Assembly (NCBI GenBank): GCA_963844695.1
Contig: CAWJPL010000037.1
Location: 1-64,000, forward strand
From: RYN-230 sp963844695
Lineage (GTDB): Bacteria > Actinomycetota > Actinomycetes > Streptosporangiales > Streptosporangiaceae
Reading direction: 5' to 3'
Length of the DNA: 64,000 nt
Below are positions 52,583 through 62,138 of the stretch, one piece after another (the stretch's first letter is position 1; the number at the start of each line of letters is the position of its first letter). The translations under genes and the position numbers were made by a program. The notes under the pieces are model-generated. The model made no database searches. It was not told where the DNA came from and saw only the letters and a list, made by a program, of their open reading frames with translations.

Positions 52583-53739
52583 CCGGCCCGGGCCCGGGCC
52601 GGGGCGCCCATTCCGCCGCAGGGGACGCGCAGGAAGAGGCGCAGCCCTCAGCCGCCGAGCGGGCCCTGGCCGCCGCGGAAGAGCAGGCCCTGGCCGCCGC
52701 CGCGGAGCGGGAGCGCCTGGTCTCGCCGCTGGCCGACGCGGACGAACGGGCCATCGAAGGAGCGCTGCGGCCCAAACGGCTCGCCGAGGTCATCGGCCAG
52801 AACCGGGTCCGCGAGCAGCTGTCCCTGGTGCTGGAGGGCGCGCTGCGGCGCGGCCGCGCCCCCGACCACGTGCTGCTGTCCGGGCCGCCGGGCCTGGGCA
52901 AGACCACGTTCGCGATGATCATCGCGGCGGAGCTGGGCGCGCCGTTGCGGATCACCAGCGGGCCGGCCATCGAGCGGGCCGGAGACCTGGCCGCCATCTT
53001 GTCCACGCTGGGGGAGCGGGACGTGGTGTTCATCGACGAGATCCACCGGCTGGCCCGCCCGGCCGAGGAGATGCTCTACCTGGCCATGGAGGACTTCCGG
53101 GTCGACGTCGTGGTCGGCAAGGGACCAGGCGCGACCGCGATCCCGCTGGAGATCGCCCCGTTCACCCTGGTCGGCGCCACCACCCGGGCCGGGCTGCTGC
53201 CCGCCCCGCTGCGCGACCGGTTCGGCTTCACCGCGCGCCTCGACTTCTACGAGCCAGCCGAGCTGGAGATCATCGTCCGCCGGTCAGCCGACCTGCTCGG
53301 GGTCGCGCTGCGCGACGACGGCGCGGACGAGATCGCCGGGCGGTCCCGGGGCACCCCGCGGATCGCCAACCGGCTGCTGCGCCGGGTCCGCGACTACGCC
53401 GAGGTGCGCGCCGACGGCGTGGTGACCCGTGACCTGGCCCGCGCCGCCCTGGAGCTGTACGAGGTGGACGAGGAGGGCCTGGACCGGCTGGACCGCGCGG
53501 TGCTCAGCGCCCTGGTCGCCACGTTCGGCGGGGGCCCGGTCGGCTTGTCCACCCTGGCCGTGGCGGTGGGCGAGGAGGCCGAGACGGTGGAGGTGGTCGC
53601 CGAGCCGTTCCTGGTCCGGCGGGGCCTGATGAGCCGGACCCCGCGCGGGCGGGTGGCCACCCCGGCGGCCTGGCAGCACCTGGGGCTGGACCCGCCGGAG
53701 CCGCCTGGGCTGGCCCTGCCGGGCAGCCTGTTCGAGTGA
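52579..53739 (+). CDS. ruvB: Holliday junction branch migration ATPase RuvB
   Basis: Hexameric AAA+ motor of RuvAB. 386 residues, somewhat longer than the usual 330-350 because of an Ala/Glu-rich N-terminal extension (SAAERALAAAEEQALAAAAE). Walker A LLSGPPGLGKTTFAMIIAAE, Walker B VVFIDEIHRLARPAEEMLYL, sensor region FTLVGATTRAGLLPAPLRDR with the arginine finger, and C-terminal winged helix FLVRRGLMSRTPRGRVATPA. ATG overlaps the ruvA stop. Part of the LexA-controlled ruvCAB unit. Confidence 0.96.
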   Translation: MTGPGPGRGAHSAAGDAQEEAQPSAAERALAAAEEQALAAAAERERLVSPLADADERAIEGALRPKRLAEVIGQNRVREQLSLVLEGALRRGRAPDHVLLSGPPGLGKTTFAMIIAAELGAPLRITSGPAIERAGDLAAILSTLGERDVVFIDEIHRLARPAEEMLYLAMEDFRVDVVVGKGPGATAIPLEIAPFTLVGATTRAGLLPAPLRDRFGFTARLDFYEPAELEIIVRRSADLLGVALRDDGADEIAGRSRGTPRIANRLLRRVRDYAEVRADGVVTRDLARAALELYEVDEEGLDRLDRAVLSALVATFGGGPVGLSTLAVAVGEEAETVEVVAEPFLVRRGLMSRTPRGRVATPAAWQHLGLDPPEPPGLALPGSLFE

Positions 53740-53826
53740 CCTGCGGCGGACCAGGCCCGGTGGCGCCCGGTCCGGCCCGAAATGGTCGCGGGGATGTCAC
53801 GATCAGTCGCCAGAAGCCGTAGCCTG

Positions 53827-53855
53827 TTGGTGCGCTGCCCGCGCGCCGCTACACT
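53827..53855 (+). promoter_or_regulatory. Putative promoter of the yajC-secD-secF operon
   Basis: TTGGTG (53827-53832), exactly 17-nt spacer, TACACT (53850-53855), in the 225-bp gap after ruvB and about 100 nt before yajC. Confidence 0.5.
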
Positions 53856-53964
53856 TCGGCAGTTGGTCAACCGCTGCCCGGATGGCCACAGATTTCCGGC
53901 CCAGCCTGCCGAAAGGCCTGGCGCGCGGCCAGGCACAGTACATCAACTGGAAGGAAACCCCGCG

Positions 53965-54459
53965 ATGGGGCACATGCATCTTGCAGCAAGCAGTAGCGGT
54001 GGCGGCTCATACACGTTCCTGATCGTCATCGTGGTGCTGTTCGGGCTGCTCTACTTCGTCATGATCAGGCCACAGCGGAACAAGCAGCGCGCGGCTCAGC
54101 AGATGCAGAACCAGGTCCAGCCGGGCCAGCGGGTTCGCACCACGGCGGGCATGTACGCCACCGTCGTCGAGGCCGACGCTGACGACGTGCTGCTGGAAGT
54201 GGCACCCGGCGTGCAGATCCGGTTCCTGCGCCGGGCCGTGCTGGACGTCCTGCCGGACGATGACGGCATGGTCGGAACTGATGCGGCGGACGCGACGTTC
54301 CATGAGCAGGACGACGCTCCGGAGGATGTGTCCAGCGAGGTACCTGCGGACGGCCCGGTGACCAGCACCGAGCACCCGAACGGCACCGAGCACCAGAACG
54401 GCTCCAGCCCGGCCAGCGCCGCTGACCACCCGGCTCACGACGAGCGCACGGCGGACTAG
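53965..54459 (+). CDS. yajC: Preprotein translocase subunit YajC
   Basis: Single-pass accessory subunit of the SecDF-YajC complex, 164 residues. After MGHMHLAASSSGGG comes the helix TFLIVIVVLFGLLYFVMI, then the signature RPQRNKQRAAQQMQNQVQPG and QRVRTTAGMYATVVEADADD with a small beta domain. The C-terminal third is acidic and low in complexity. ATG 53965 with AAGGAA upstream is chosen over the long open frame from 53782, whose upstream part lacks similarity and contains the promoter. Confidence 0.9.
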   Translation: MGHMHLAASSSGGGSYTFLIVIVVLFGLLYFVMIRPQRNKQRAAQQMQNQVQPGQRVRTTAGMYATVVEADADDVLLEVAPGVQIRFLRRAVLDVLPDDDGMVGTDAADATFHEQDDAPEDVSSEVPADGPVTSTEHPNGTEHQNGSSPASAADHPAHDERTAD

Positions 54460-54519
54460 CCGCCTGCCCCGCGCCCAGCGTCGGGCCGGGGGACACGCGA
54501 ACCGAAGGACAGACGAGAA

Positions 54520-56440
54520 TTGGCTCCCCCTAGCGGTAACGTTTCCCGGCCCGGCCGGGCGCTGGCCGTCCTGGCCGCGGTGATCGTGCTGATGTTCCTG
54601 GCCATCGTGGGCGGCAACATCGGCTCGCCCGGGCACTGGGGCAAGGACTTCAAGGTCAAGCTGGGTCTGGACCTGACCAGCGGCACCACGGTGGCGCTGA
54701 AAGCCGAGGCGCCCAAGGGGGTATCCAGCGCGCAGTTCGCGGCGGACATGACCCAGGCCAAGAACATCATGGCCAACCGGGTCAACGGCGCGGGCTTCAC
54801 CGAAGCGCAGGTCCAGCAGCAGGGCAGCGACATCATCAACGTCGCCGTGCCCGGGGCGGGCAGCCAGAAGGTGGTGAACCTGGTCGGGACGACGGCCCAG
54901 CTGCTGTTCCGCGAGGTGCTCCTGGAGGCGCCGAACAAGGGCGCCACCACGGCGCCTGCGACCACGCCCACGCCGGCCCCGTCGGCCAGCGGGTCGCCGT
55001 CGGCTACCCCGTCCACCAGCGCCTCAGCCAAGGCCAGCCCGTCGCCGACGGCGTCCGCGTCGGCCAGCTCATCCGCCAAGACCGGGGCCCTGGGCCGAGG
55101 CGGCGGCGGGCGGGGCGGCGGCGAAGGAGATGGCGAGCCGGTCTCATCACCTGACCGCGGCCCGCGCCAAGGCGTCCGCCACCCCGTCGCCCTCGGCGAG
55201 CGCCTCGGGCGGCGCGAGCCCGTCGGCCAGCGCGTCCGCCACCCCGCCGCCGGCCAGCAGCTCCGGCGTCTCCACCGTGGCCGGGGCCAGCGGGAACGCC
55301 GCCCTGGTCAGCGCGCCGGTGAAAGCCCAGTTCAACAAGCTCAACTGCGCCAACCCGAACTGGAAGCAGCAGGTCGGCTACACCAACGAGCAGTACAACA
55401 ACCCCAACATCCAGACCGTCTCGTGCGGCTCCCTGAGTGGGGTCACCTACAAGTTCGTCCTGGACAAGGCCCACGTCCTCGGCAAGGACATCAAGTCGGC
55501 CAACGCCACCCAGTCCACCACGTCCGTGGACTGGCAGACCAACCTGAACTTCAACTCCGCGGGCGGCGCGGCGTTCGGGAAGATCACCGAGCAGATGTTC
55601 AGCAAGTACGGGGCGCAGTCGGCGCTGGATCAGCTGGCCGTGGTGCTGGACGGCAAGGTGATCTCGTTCCCGGTGATCCAGGGCGCGATCACCGGCGGGT
55701 CGGCGCAGATCACCGGCAGCTTCAGCCAGAGCCAGGCCACCTACCTGGCCAACGTGCTGAACTACGGCGCGCTGCCGCTGACGTTCACCAAGGAGTCCGT
55801 CAACTCGATCTCGCCCTCGCTGGGCAGCGACCAGCTCCACGCCGGCCTGCTCGCGGGCGCCATCGGCCTTCTGCTGGTCGTGCTCTACTGCCTGCTGTAC
55901 TACCGGGGCCTGGCCATCGTGGCGGTCTCCAGCCTGGTCATCGCGGCGGTCCTGGTCTTCGAGGCGATCATCCTGCTCGGCAAGTACCAGAACTTCGCGC
56001 TGGAACTGTCCGGCGTGGCCGGCCTGATCGTGGCCATCGGCATCACCGCGGACTCGTTCGTGGTGTTCTTCGAACGGCTGCGTGACGAGGTCCGCGACGG
56101 CCGGACGCTGCGCACCGCGGTGGAACGCGGCTGGAAACGGGCCCGGCGCACGGTGCTGGTCTCCGACACCGTGTCGTTCCTGGCCGCGGCGCTGCTGTGG
56201 TACTTCTCCATCGGTGAGGTCAAGGGCTTCGCCTTCACCCTCGGCCTGACCACGATCATCGACGTCGTGGTGGTCTTCCTGTTCACCAAGCCGATGATCA
56301 CCCTGCTGGCCCGGACCAAGTTCTTCGGCCAGGGCCACCGATACTCCGGTCTCGATCCCGCCCGGCTGGGCGCGCGGACACCGTGGCGATCCACCAGGAC
56401 CGTCCGGGTGCGCGCCGGCGCCCCGTCGAAGGAGGCATGA
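54520..56440 (+). CDS. secD: Protein translocase subunit SecD (one frameshift)
   Basis: Membrane subunit that uses the proton gradient to complete protein export. A TTG start gives the first helix RALAVLAAVIVLMFLAIVGG, then GLDLTSGTTVALKAEAPKGV and the first periplasmic part. A Ser/Ala/Pro/Thr-rich insertion of roughly 120 residues follows (about 54950-55300), and the frame changes inside it near 55080-55095. The second frame holds the rest: DLAVVLDGKVISF-like strand QLAVVLDGKVISFPVIQGAI, then helices with VAGLIVAIGITADSFVVFFE and RTVLVSDTVSFLAAALLWYF, the conserved SecD/SecF membrane core. SecD is needed for normal export, so a base error in low-complexity DNA is the likely cause. Confidence 0.9.
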
Positions 56441-57735
56441 TGTCGCGGCTCGGCAACGTCGGCGGCCGCCTGTACCGCGGCGAGGTCTCCTTCGACTTCG
56501 TCGGGCCGCCAGAAGCTCTGGTACTCGATCTCCGGGCTGATCCTGGTGCTCAGCCTGGTCGGGCTGTTCGCCCGCGGGCTCAACTTCAGCGTGGACTTCA
56601 AGGGCGGGTCGGTCATCCAGTTCCCGGCCACCTCGGCCACCTCGCTGATGCAGGTGCAGAACGCGGTCGGCGACACCGGCGACGGCGAGGGCGCCATCGT
56701 CCAGCACGTCGGGAGCGGGACCAGCGCCACCTGGCAGGTCCAGACGGGCAAGCTGGACTACTCCCAGGGGCAGCAGGTCCAGTCCACGCTGTCCCGCGAG
56801 CTGGGCGTCCCGCAGAGCCAGATCAGCGTCAACTTCGTGGGGGCCAGCTGGGGGTCGCAGATCTCGCAGAAGGCCCTGCAGGCGCTGATCGCCTTCCTCA
56901 TCGTGATCGTCATCTACCTGTCCATCGCGTTCGAGTGGCGGATGGCGCTGGCCGCCCTGATCGCGCTGGTGCACGACATCGTGATCACCATCGGCATCTA
57001 CGCGCTGGCCGGGTTCCAGGTCGCCCCGGCCACCGTGATCGGGCTGCTGACGATCCTGGGCTACTCGCTCTACGACACGGTGGTCGTCTTCGACAAGGTC
57101 CGGGAGAATACCGCCGGCCTGCTCGGATCGGCCCGCAGTACCTACAGCCAGGCCGCCAACCTGGCCCTCAACCAGACCCTGGTGCGGTCCATCAACACCT
57201 CGATCATCGCGCTGCTGCCGGTCGCGGCGATCCTGTTCATCGGCGGCGGGCTGCTGGGCGCCGGCGAGCTGAACGACCTGGCCCTGGTGCTGTTCGTCGG
57301 CATGCTGTCCGGTACCTACTCCTCCATCTTCATCGCCACCCCGGTGCTGGCGGACCTCAAGGAGCGCGACCCCCAGTACAAGGCGCTGGCCAAGCGGGTG
57401 GCGCTGCGGGCCTCCGGCGGCCGGGCCGCCAAGCGGGCCGAAGCGAAGGCGTCCCGTCCCACCGTGGCGGGTGCGGGCGCCGCGGCGGGCGCGGCCGCGG
57501 TGGCCGGGTCGGCCACCGTGCTCGACGACGACACGGAAGCCCCCGACGGGGACATCCCTGACGCAGACGTCCCGGGCCCGGACACGGACGCCGTGGACTC
57601 GGGGGCCGGCGAGGACCGGGTCCCGCGGGGCGGGCGGCGCGCCCGGCTCCTGGCAGCCGTCCCGGCCCGAGGCAGCAGCCCCGCCGGTCCACCTCCGCCA
57701 AACGCCGCCCCGGCGGCAAGAAGAAGCGGCGTTAG
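56440..57735 (+). CDS. secF: Protein translocase subunit SecF (two frameshifts)
   Basis: Partner of SecD. MSRLGNVGGRLYRGEVSFDF is read in the first frame. An indel at about 56501-56508 moves the reading to the frame with RQKLWYSISGLILVLSLVGL, GLNFSVDFKGGSVIQFPATS and the six-helix core (IALVHDIVITIGIYALAGFQ; ILGYSLYDTVVVFDKVREN; LVRSINTSIIALLPVAAILF). Near 57685 a second shift returns to the original frame, giving the basic tail RSTSAKRRPGGKKKRR and a TAG directly before the apt ATG. Without that shift the frame would run 43 bp into apt. The ATG is embedded in the SecD stop region with AAGGAGG upstream. A C-terminal acidic linker (DGDIPDADVPGPDTDAVDSG) is present. Confidence 0.9.
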
Positions 57736-58278
57736 ATGGTGCCGCCCGCGGCCAGCGGCAGCGACATCGCGGAGCTGATCAGGTCCCGGATCCGGGACGT
57801 CGCCGACTACCCGCAGCCCGGGGTGACGTTCAAGGACATCACCCCGCTGCTGGCCGACGGGGCCGCGTTCGCCGCGGTGGTGAGCGCGCTGGCCAGCGGC
57901 TACGACGGGGTGGACAAGGTGGCCGGGATCGAGGCCCGCGGGTTCATCCTGGCCGCGCCCGTCGCGATCGCGCTCGGGGCGGGTTTCGTGCCGGTGCGCA
58001 AGGCAGGCAAGCTGCCCGGGCCCATCTACGCCCAGAGCTACGACCTGGAGTACGGCAGCGCCACCGTCGAGGTGCACCAGGACGCGTTCGCCCCGGGGGA
58101 GCGGGTGCTCGTCGTGGACGACGTGCTGGCCACCGGGGGGACCGGCTCGGCCACCGCGGAACTGGTCCGCAAGGCGGGCGGCGAGGTCGCCGCGATCGCG
58201 GTGATCATGGAATTGAGCTTCCTCAACGGGCGGTCCCGGCTGCCGGACGCCGCCATCCGGTCACTGCTGGTGGTGTGA
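57736..58278 (+). CDS. apt: Adenine phosphoribosyltransferase
   Basis: Purine salvage enzyme making AMP from adenine and PRPP, 180 residues. RIRDVADYPQPGVTFKDITP is the N-terminal signature, KVAGIEARGFILAAPVAIAL the base-binding region, and GERVLVVDDVLATGGTGSAT the PRPP-binding motif. The position between secF and rel is conserved in actinobacteria. ATG directly follows the reconstructed secF stop. Confidence 0.94.
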   Translation: MVPPAASGSDIAELIRSRIRDVADYPQPGVTFKDITPLLADGAAFAAVVSALASGYDGVDKVAGIEARGFILAAPVAIALGAGFVPVRKAGKLPGPIYAQSYDLEYGSATVEVHQDAFAPGERVLVVDDVLATGGTGSATAELVRKAGGEVAAIAVIMELSFLNGRSRLPDAAIRSLLVV

Positions 58279-58316
58279 CTAGGGCTGAGCTCGGCACCTT
58301 CCGGAACTTCCGCCGA

Positions 58317-58331
58317 TAGAATGTTGTTCTA
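58317..58331 (+). promoter_or_regulatory. Candidate rel promoter with short dyad
   Basis: TAGAAT (58317-58322) is a -10-like hexamer about 30 nt before the rel GTG. TAGAA-N5-TTCTA (58317-58331) forms an inverted repeat over it. No clear -35. Confidence 0.35.
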
Positions 58332-58350
58332 GGTGGACGTGAGGAGTGCT

Positions 58351-60858
58351 GTGGCCGGGGACGTGGCAACGACCGGCGGTGCCGGAGCCGGAGCCACTCA
58401 TGCCCACCCGAGCCCGCCCGGCGCGGCGGCGGAGGACACCGTAGCGCTGCCCCCCGCCGAGGCAGGCCCGGCTGAGCCGGACCCCGACCAGCAGGGCACG
58501 GGCCAGGAGAGCACCGGCCAGGAGAGCGCAGCCGACGAGACCGCCCCGGCCCCTGGGTCCCGGTCGGTCAACGGCCGGACCCCGCCCACCGGCAGGGGCG
58601 CGGGAGCCGGGCGCGGCGCGGGGTCGGGACGGGCCGCACGCCGGCTGGCCCGGCTCGGGGCGACGCGGGGCGGCGGGATCAACCCCGTGCTCGAGCCGAT
58701 GATCAAAACGGTCCGCGCGACCCACCCCAAGGCGGACGTCCGGCTGATCGAGCACGCCTACGACGTGGCCGCGCACTGGCACCACGGGCAGAAGCGCAAG
58801 AGCGGCGACCCGTACATCACCCATCCGCTCGCCGTGGCCACCATCCTGGCCGAGCTGGGGATGAACCACGAGACCCTGTGCGCCGCCCTGCTGCACGACA
58901 CGGTGGAGGACACCGACTACGCCCTCGACCAGCTGCGGGCCGACTTCGGGGACGAGATCGCGGCCCTGGTGGACGGGGTCACCAAGCTGGACAAGGTCAA
59001 GTACGGCGAGGTCGCCGAGGCCGAGACCGTGCGCAAGATGGTGGTCGCGATGTCCCGGGACATCAGGGTCCTGGTCATCAAGCTCGCCGACCGGCTGCAC
59101 AACATGCGCACGCTGCGCTATCTCCCCCGGGCCAAGCAGGAGCGCAAGTCGCGCGAGGTGCTGGAGATCTTCGCGCCGCTCGCCCACCGGCTGGGCATGA
59201 ACACCATCAAGTGGGAACTGGAGGACCTGGCCTTCGCGACGCTGTACCCCAAGCGGTACGACGAGATCGCCCGGCTGGTCTCCGAGCGCGCCCCGCGCCG
59301 CGACGTCTTCCTCCAGGAGGTCATCGAGGACGTCTCCACCGACCTGCGGGAAGCCAAGGTCAAGGCGCGGGTGACCGGCCGTCCCAAGCACTACTACTCC
59401 GTCTACCAGAAGATGATCGCCCGCAACGTGGGCTTCGACGACATCTACGACCTGGTGGGCATCCGCGTCCTGGTGGACTCCGTCCGCGACTGCTACGCCG
59501 CGCTCGGCACCGTGCACGCCCGGTGGAACCCCGTTCCCGGGCGGTTCAAGGACTACATCGCGATGCCCAAGTTCAACATGTACCAGTCGCTGCACACGAC
59601 CGTGATCGGCCCCGGCGGCAAGCCGGTCGAGCTGCAGATCAGGACGTGGGGCATGCACCGGCGCGCGGAGTACGGCGTGGCCGCGCACTGGAAGTACAAG
59701 GAAGAGGTGGCCGGCAGCGGCCGGGGGGGCCGGGACGGCGCCGGCGACATGGCCTGGCTGCGCCAGCTGGTGGACTGGCAGCGCGAGACGGCGGACCCGG
59801 CCGAGTTCCTGGAGTCGCTCCGGTTCGACCTCGGGGCCGCCGAGGTCTACGTGTTCACCCCGCGGGGCGAGGTCATCGCGCTGCCGCAGGGGGCCACGCC
59901 GGTGGACTTCGCCTACGCGATCCACACCGAGGTGGGGCACCGCACCATCGGGGCCAGGGTCAACGGCCGCCTGGTGGCGCTGGAGAGCGCCCTGGACAAC
60001 GGCGACACCGTCGAGATCTTCACCTCCAAGGCCCAGGACGCCGGGCCGAGCCGCGACTGGCTGCAGTTCGTCAAGAGCGCGCGGGCCCGCAACAAGATCC
60101 GGCACTGGTTCTCCAAGGAGCGCCGGGAAGCCGCGACCGAGACCGGCAAGACCGCCATCGCCCGGGCCATGCGCAAGCACGGCCTGCCGCTGCAGCGCCT
60201 GGCCACCGGCGACGCGCTGGTCGCCATCGCGACCGAACTGCACTACCCGGACCTGTCCGCGCTGTACGCCGCGGTGGGGGAAGGGCACGTCAGCGCGCAG
60301 TCGGTGGCGGCCAAGCTGGTCCAGTCGGCCGGCGGGATGGCGGGCGCCCAGGAGGACCTGGCCGAGGCGACCCTGCCCACCCGGCCGATATCCACCCGCC
60401 CGCTCGGTGACTCCGGGGTCGTGGTGGAAGGCTCCTCCGACGTGTGGGCCCGGCTGTCCAAGTGCTGTACCCCGGTGCCCGGCGACGAGATCACCGGGTT
60501 CATCACCCGGGGCCACGGGGTGTCGGTGCACCGGGCGGACTGCCTGAACCTGCGCCACCTGCTCGACTCACAGCCCGAGCGGCTGGTGGCGGTGCGCTGG
60601 TCGCCGACGGAGGACTCGCTGTTCCTGGTGGCCATCCAGGTCGAGGCGCTGGACCGGACCGGCCTGCTCTCCGACGTGACCCGGACCATCTCCGACCAGC
60701 ACGTCAACATCCTGTCCGCCTCGGTCACCACGACCAGGGACCGGGTCGCAGTCAGCCGGTTCACCTTCGAGATGGGCGACCCGAAGCACCTCGGCCACGT
60801 CCTCCGCGCGGTCCGCGCCATCGACGGCGTCTACGACGTCTACCGCATCACGAGCTAG
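58351..60858 (+). CDS. relA: Bifunctional (p)ppGpp synthetase/hydrolase Rel
   Basis: Stringent-response enzyme of 835 residues. After a disordered, Ala/Gly/Pro-rich N-terminus of about 110 residues come the HD hydrolase (ETLCAALLHDTVEDTDYALD, LADRLHNMRTLRYLPRAKQE), the synthetase (RPKHYYSVYQKMIARNVGFD; GRFKDYIAMPKFNMYQSLHT), TGS (EVYVFTPRGEVIALPQGATP), a zinc-finger/CC region (KCCTPVPGDEITGFITRGHG) and ACT (ALDRTGLLSDVTRTISDQHV). An intact HD site together with the RFKD motif mark a bifunctional Rel rather than a synthetase-only RelA. GTG 58351 with GAGGAG upstream is preferred over GTG 58333. Its stop shares the CTAG with the convergent DUF349 gene. Confidence 0.94.
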   Translation: MAGDVATTGGAGAGATHAHPSPPGAAAEDTVALPPAEAGPAEPDPDQQGTGQESTGQESAADETAPAPGSRSVNGRTPPTGRGAGAGRGAGSGRAARRLARLGATRGGGINPVLEPMIKTVRATHPKADVRLIEHAYDVAAHWHHGQKRKSGDPYITHPLAVATILAELGMNHETLCAALLHDTVEDTDYALDQLRADFGDEIAALVDGVTKLDKVKYGEVAEAETVRKMVVAMSRDIRVLVIKLADRLHNMRTLRYLPRAKQERKSREVLEIFAPLAHRLGMNTIKWELEDLAFATLYPKRYDEIARLVSERAPRRDVFLQEVIEDVSTDLREAKVKARVTGRPKHYYSVYQKMIARNVGFDDIYDLVGIRVLVDSVRDCYAALGTVHARWNPVPGRFKDYIAMPKFNMYQSLHTTVIGPGGKPVELQIRTWGMHRRAEYGVAAHWKYKEEVAGSGRGGRDGAGDMAWLRQLVDWQRETADPAEFLESLRFDLGAAEVYVFTPRGEVIALPQGATPVDFAYAIHTEVGHRTIGARVNGRLVALESALDNGDTVEIFTSKAQDAGPSRDWLQFVKSARARNKIRHWFSKERREAATETGKTAIARAMRKHGLPLQRLATGDALVAIATELHYPDLSALYAAVGEGHVSAQSVAAKLVQSAGGMAGAQEDLAEATLPTRPISTRPLGDSGVVVEGSSDVWARLSKCCTPVPGDEITGFITRGHGVSVHRADCLNLRHLLDSQPERLVAVRWSPTEDSLFLVAIQVEALDRTGLLSDVTRTISDQHVNILSASVTTTRDRVAVSRFTFEMGDPKHLGHVLRAVRAIDGVYDVYRITS

Positions 60859-62093
60859 CCCGACAGCTCCGCGAGGGTGCGTTCGGCTTCTTCCAGCCAG
60901 GACTGGCGGGCGGCGATGGCCTCGGTGGCCTCGGTGGCGGCGCGGGTGTCGCCGCGCTGCTCGGCCTTGGCCCGCCGCTCCTCCAGGCTGGCCAGCGCGG
61001 TGCGGATCTGCTCCACGGTGCCCTGGGCCCGGGCCAGCGCCTCGGGGTTGGAGCGGCGCCACTGCGTGTCCTCGGCCTTGCGGACCGCGTCCTCGACCCG
61101 GCGCAGGCCCTGCTCCAGGCGGTCGTGCGCCTCGCGGGGGACCGAGCCGGCCTGCTCCCAGCGTTCCTGGATGGAGCGCAGCGCGACCCGGGCGGTCCGC
61201 ACGTTGGTCACCGGGACCAGCTGGCCGGCCTCCTCCAGCAGCGCGGACTTCACCGCGGCGTGCTCGCGCAGCTCGTTCTCCTTGGCCGAGAACACGTTGG
61301 ACCGCTCGGCGAAGAACTGGTCCTGGGCGGCCTTGAACCGGCCCCAGAGCTCCTCCTCGTCGGTGCGTCCCGCCCGGCCCGCCGCCTTCCAGGAGCGCAT
61401 CAGGTCCCGGTACGCCGCGGCGGTGGGTCCCCAGTCGGTGGACCCGGCCAGCGCCTCCGCCTCCACGACCAGCTTCTCCTTGCGGGACTTGGCTTCCTCG
61501 CGCTCCTCTTCCAGCCCCGAGAAATAGGCCTTGCGCCGCTTGGCGAACGCGTTCCGCGCGGCCGACAGCCGCTTCCACAGCGCGGTCTCCACCGCCCGGT
61601 CGGCCCGCGGCGCGGCCTTCCACTCCTCGAGGAGCTGGCGCATCCGCTCCCCGCTGATCTTCCAGTGGGTGGCCTCGGCCGCGATCTGCTCGGCCTCGGC
61701 GACGATGCGCTCCTTGTACGTCCGGGCCTCGACCCGGGCCTGCTCACGGGCGGCCTTGACCTCTTCGCGGCGGCTGTCCACCTGGCCGGTCAGGGCCTCG
61801 AGCCGGGCGTGCAGCGAGTCGAGGTCACCGACCGCGTTGGCCGTGGCCACCGCCTCCAGCAGCCGGTCGATGGTGGCCCGGGCGCTGCCGGGGGACAGGT
61901 CGGTGGTGGAGATGCGCTGCTCCAGCAGCGTGACCTCGGTCTCCAGGCCCTCGTACTTGCGGCGGTAGAAGGCGAGTGCCTCGTCCGGGCTGCCCGCCTG
62001 CCATGAGCCAACCACCCGCTCGCTCCCGCCGGCACGCACGTAAACCGTGCCGTCGTCAGCTACCCTGCCCCACGGATCGTTGGCGGTAGTCAC
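60855..62093 (-). CDS. DUF349 domain protein
   Basis: Highly helical, charged protein of 412 residues with several DUF349 repeats: ERMRQLLEEWKAAPRADRAV, ALWKRLSAARNAFAKRRKAY, AYRDLMRSWKAAGRAGRTDE, LWGRFKAAQDQFFAERSNVF and ALRSIQERWEQAGSVPREAH. Each repeat contains the W-K/Q-x2-G/P pattern, with long coiled-coil spans between. The N-terminus (WGRVADDGTVYVRAGGSERV) is a separate small domain common to the actinobacterial members. A gene of this family sits beside rel in many actinobacteria; function unknown. Confidence 0.88.
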   Translation of the reverse strand: MTTANDPWGRVADDGTVYVRAGGSERVVGSWQAGSPDEALAFYRRKYEGLETEVTLLEQRISTTDLSPGSARATIDRLLEAVATANAVGDLDSLHARLEALTGQVDSRREEVKAAREQARVEARTYKERIVAEAEQIAAEATHWKISGERMRQLLEEWKAAPRADRAVETALWKRLSAARNAFAKRRKAYFSGLEEEREEAKSRKEKLVVEAEALAGSTDWGPTAAAYRDLMRSWKAAGRAGRTDEEELWGRFKAAQDQFFAERSNVFSAKENELREHAAVKSALLEEAGQLVPVTNVRTARVALRSIQERWEQAGSVPREAHDRLEQGLRRVEDAVRKAEDTQWRRSNPEALARAQGTVEQIRTALASLEERRAKAEQRGDTRAATEATEAIAARQSWLEEAERTLAELSG

Positions 62094-62138
62094 CGCTAAC
62101 CTCCTGCTCAGCCCTGGATCCTGGCGGCGTTGCCAGGC

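Noticed and set aside
56085..57561. Several long Arg/Gly/Pro-rich ORFs across secD and secF
   Set aside because: They are out-of-frame readings; the membrane helices and SecDF motifs define the true frames.
58279..60558. 759-residue ORF opposite rel
   Set aside because: Antisense shadow of rel; no motif, low-complexity composition.
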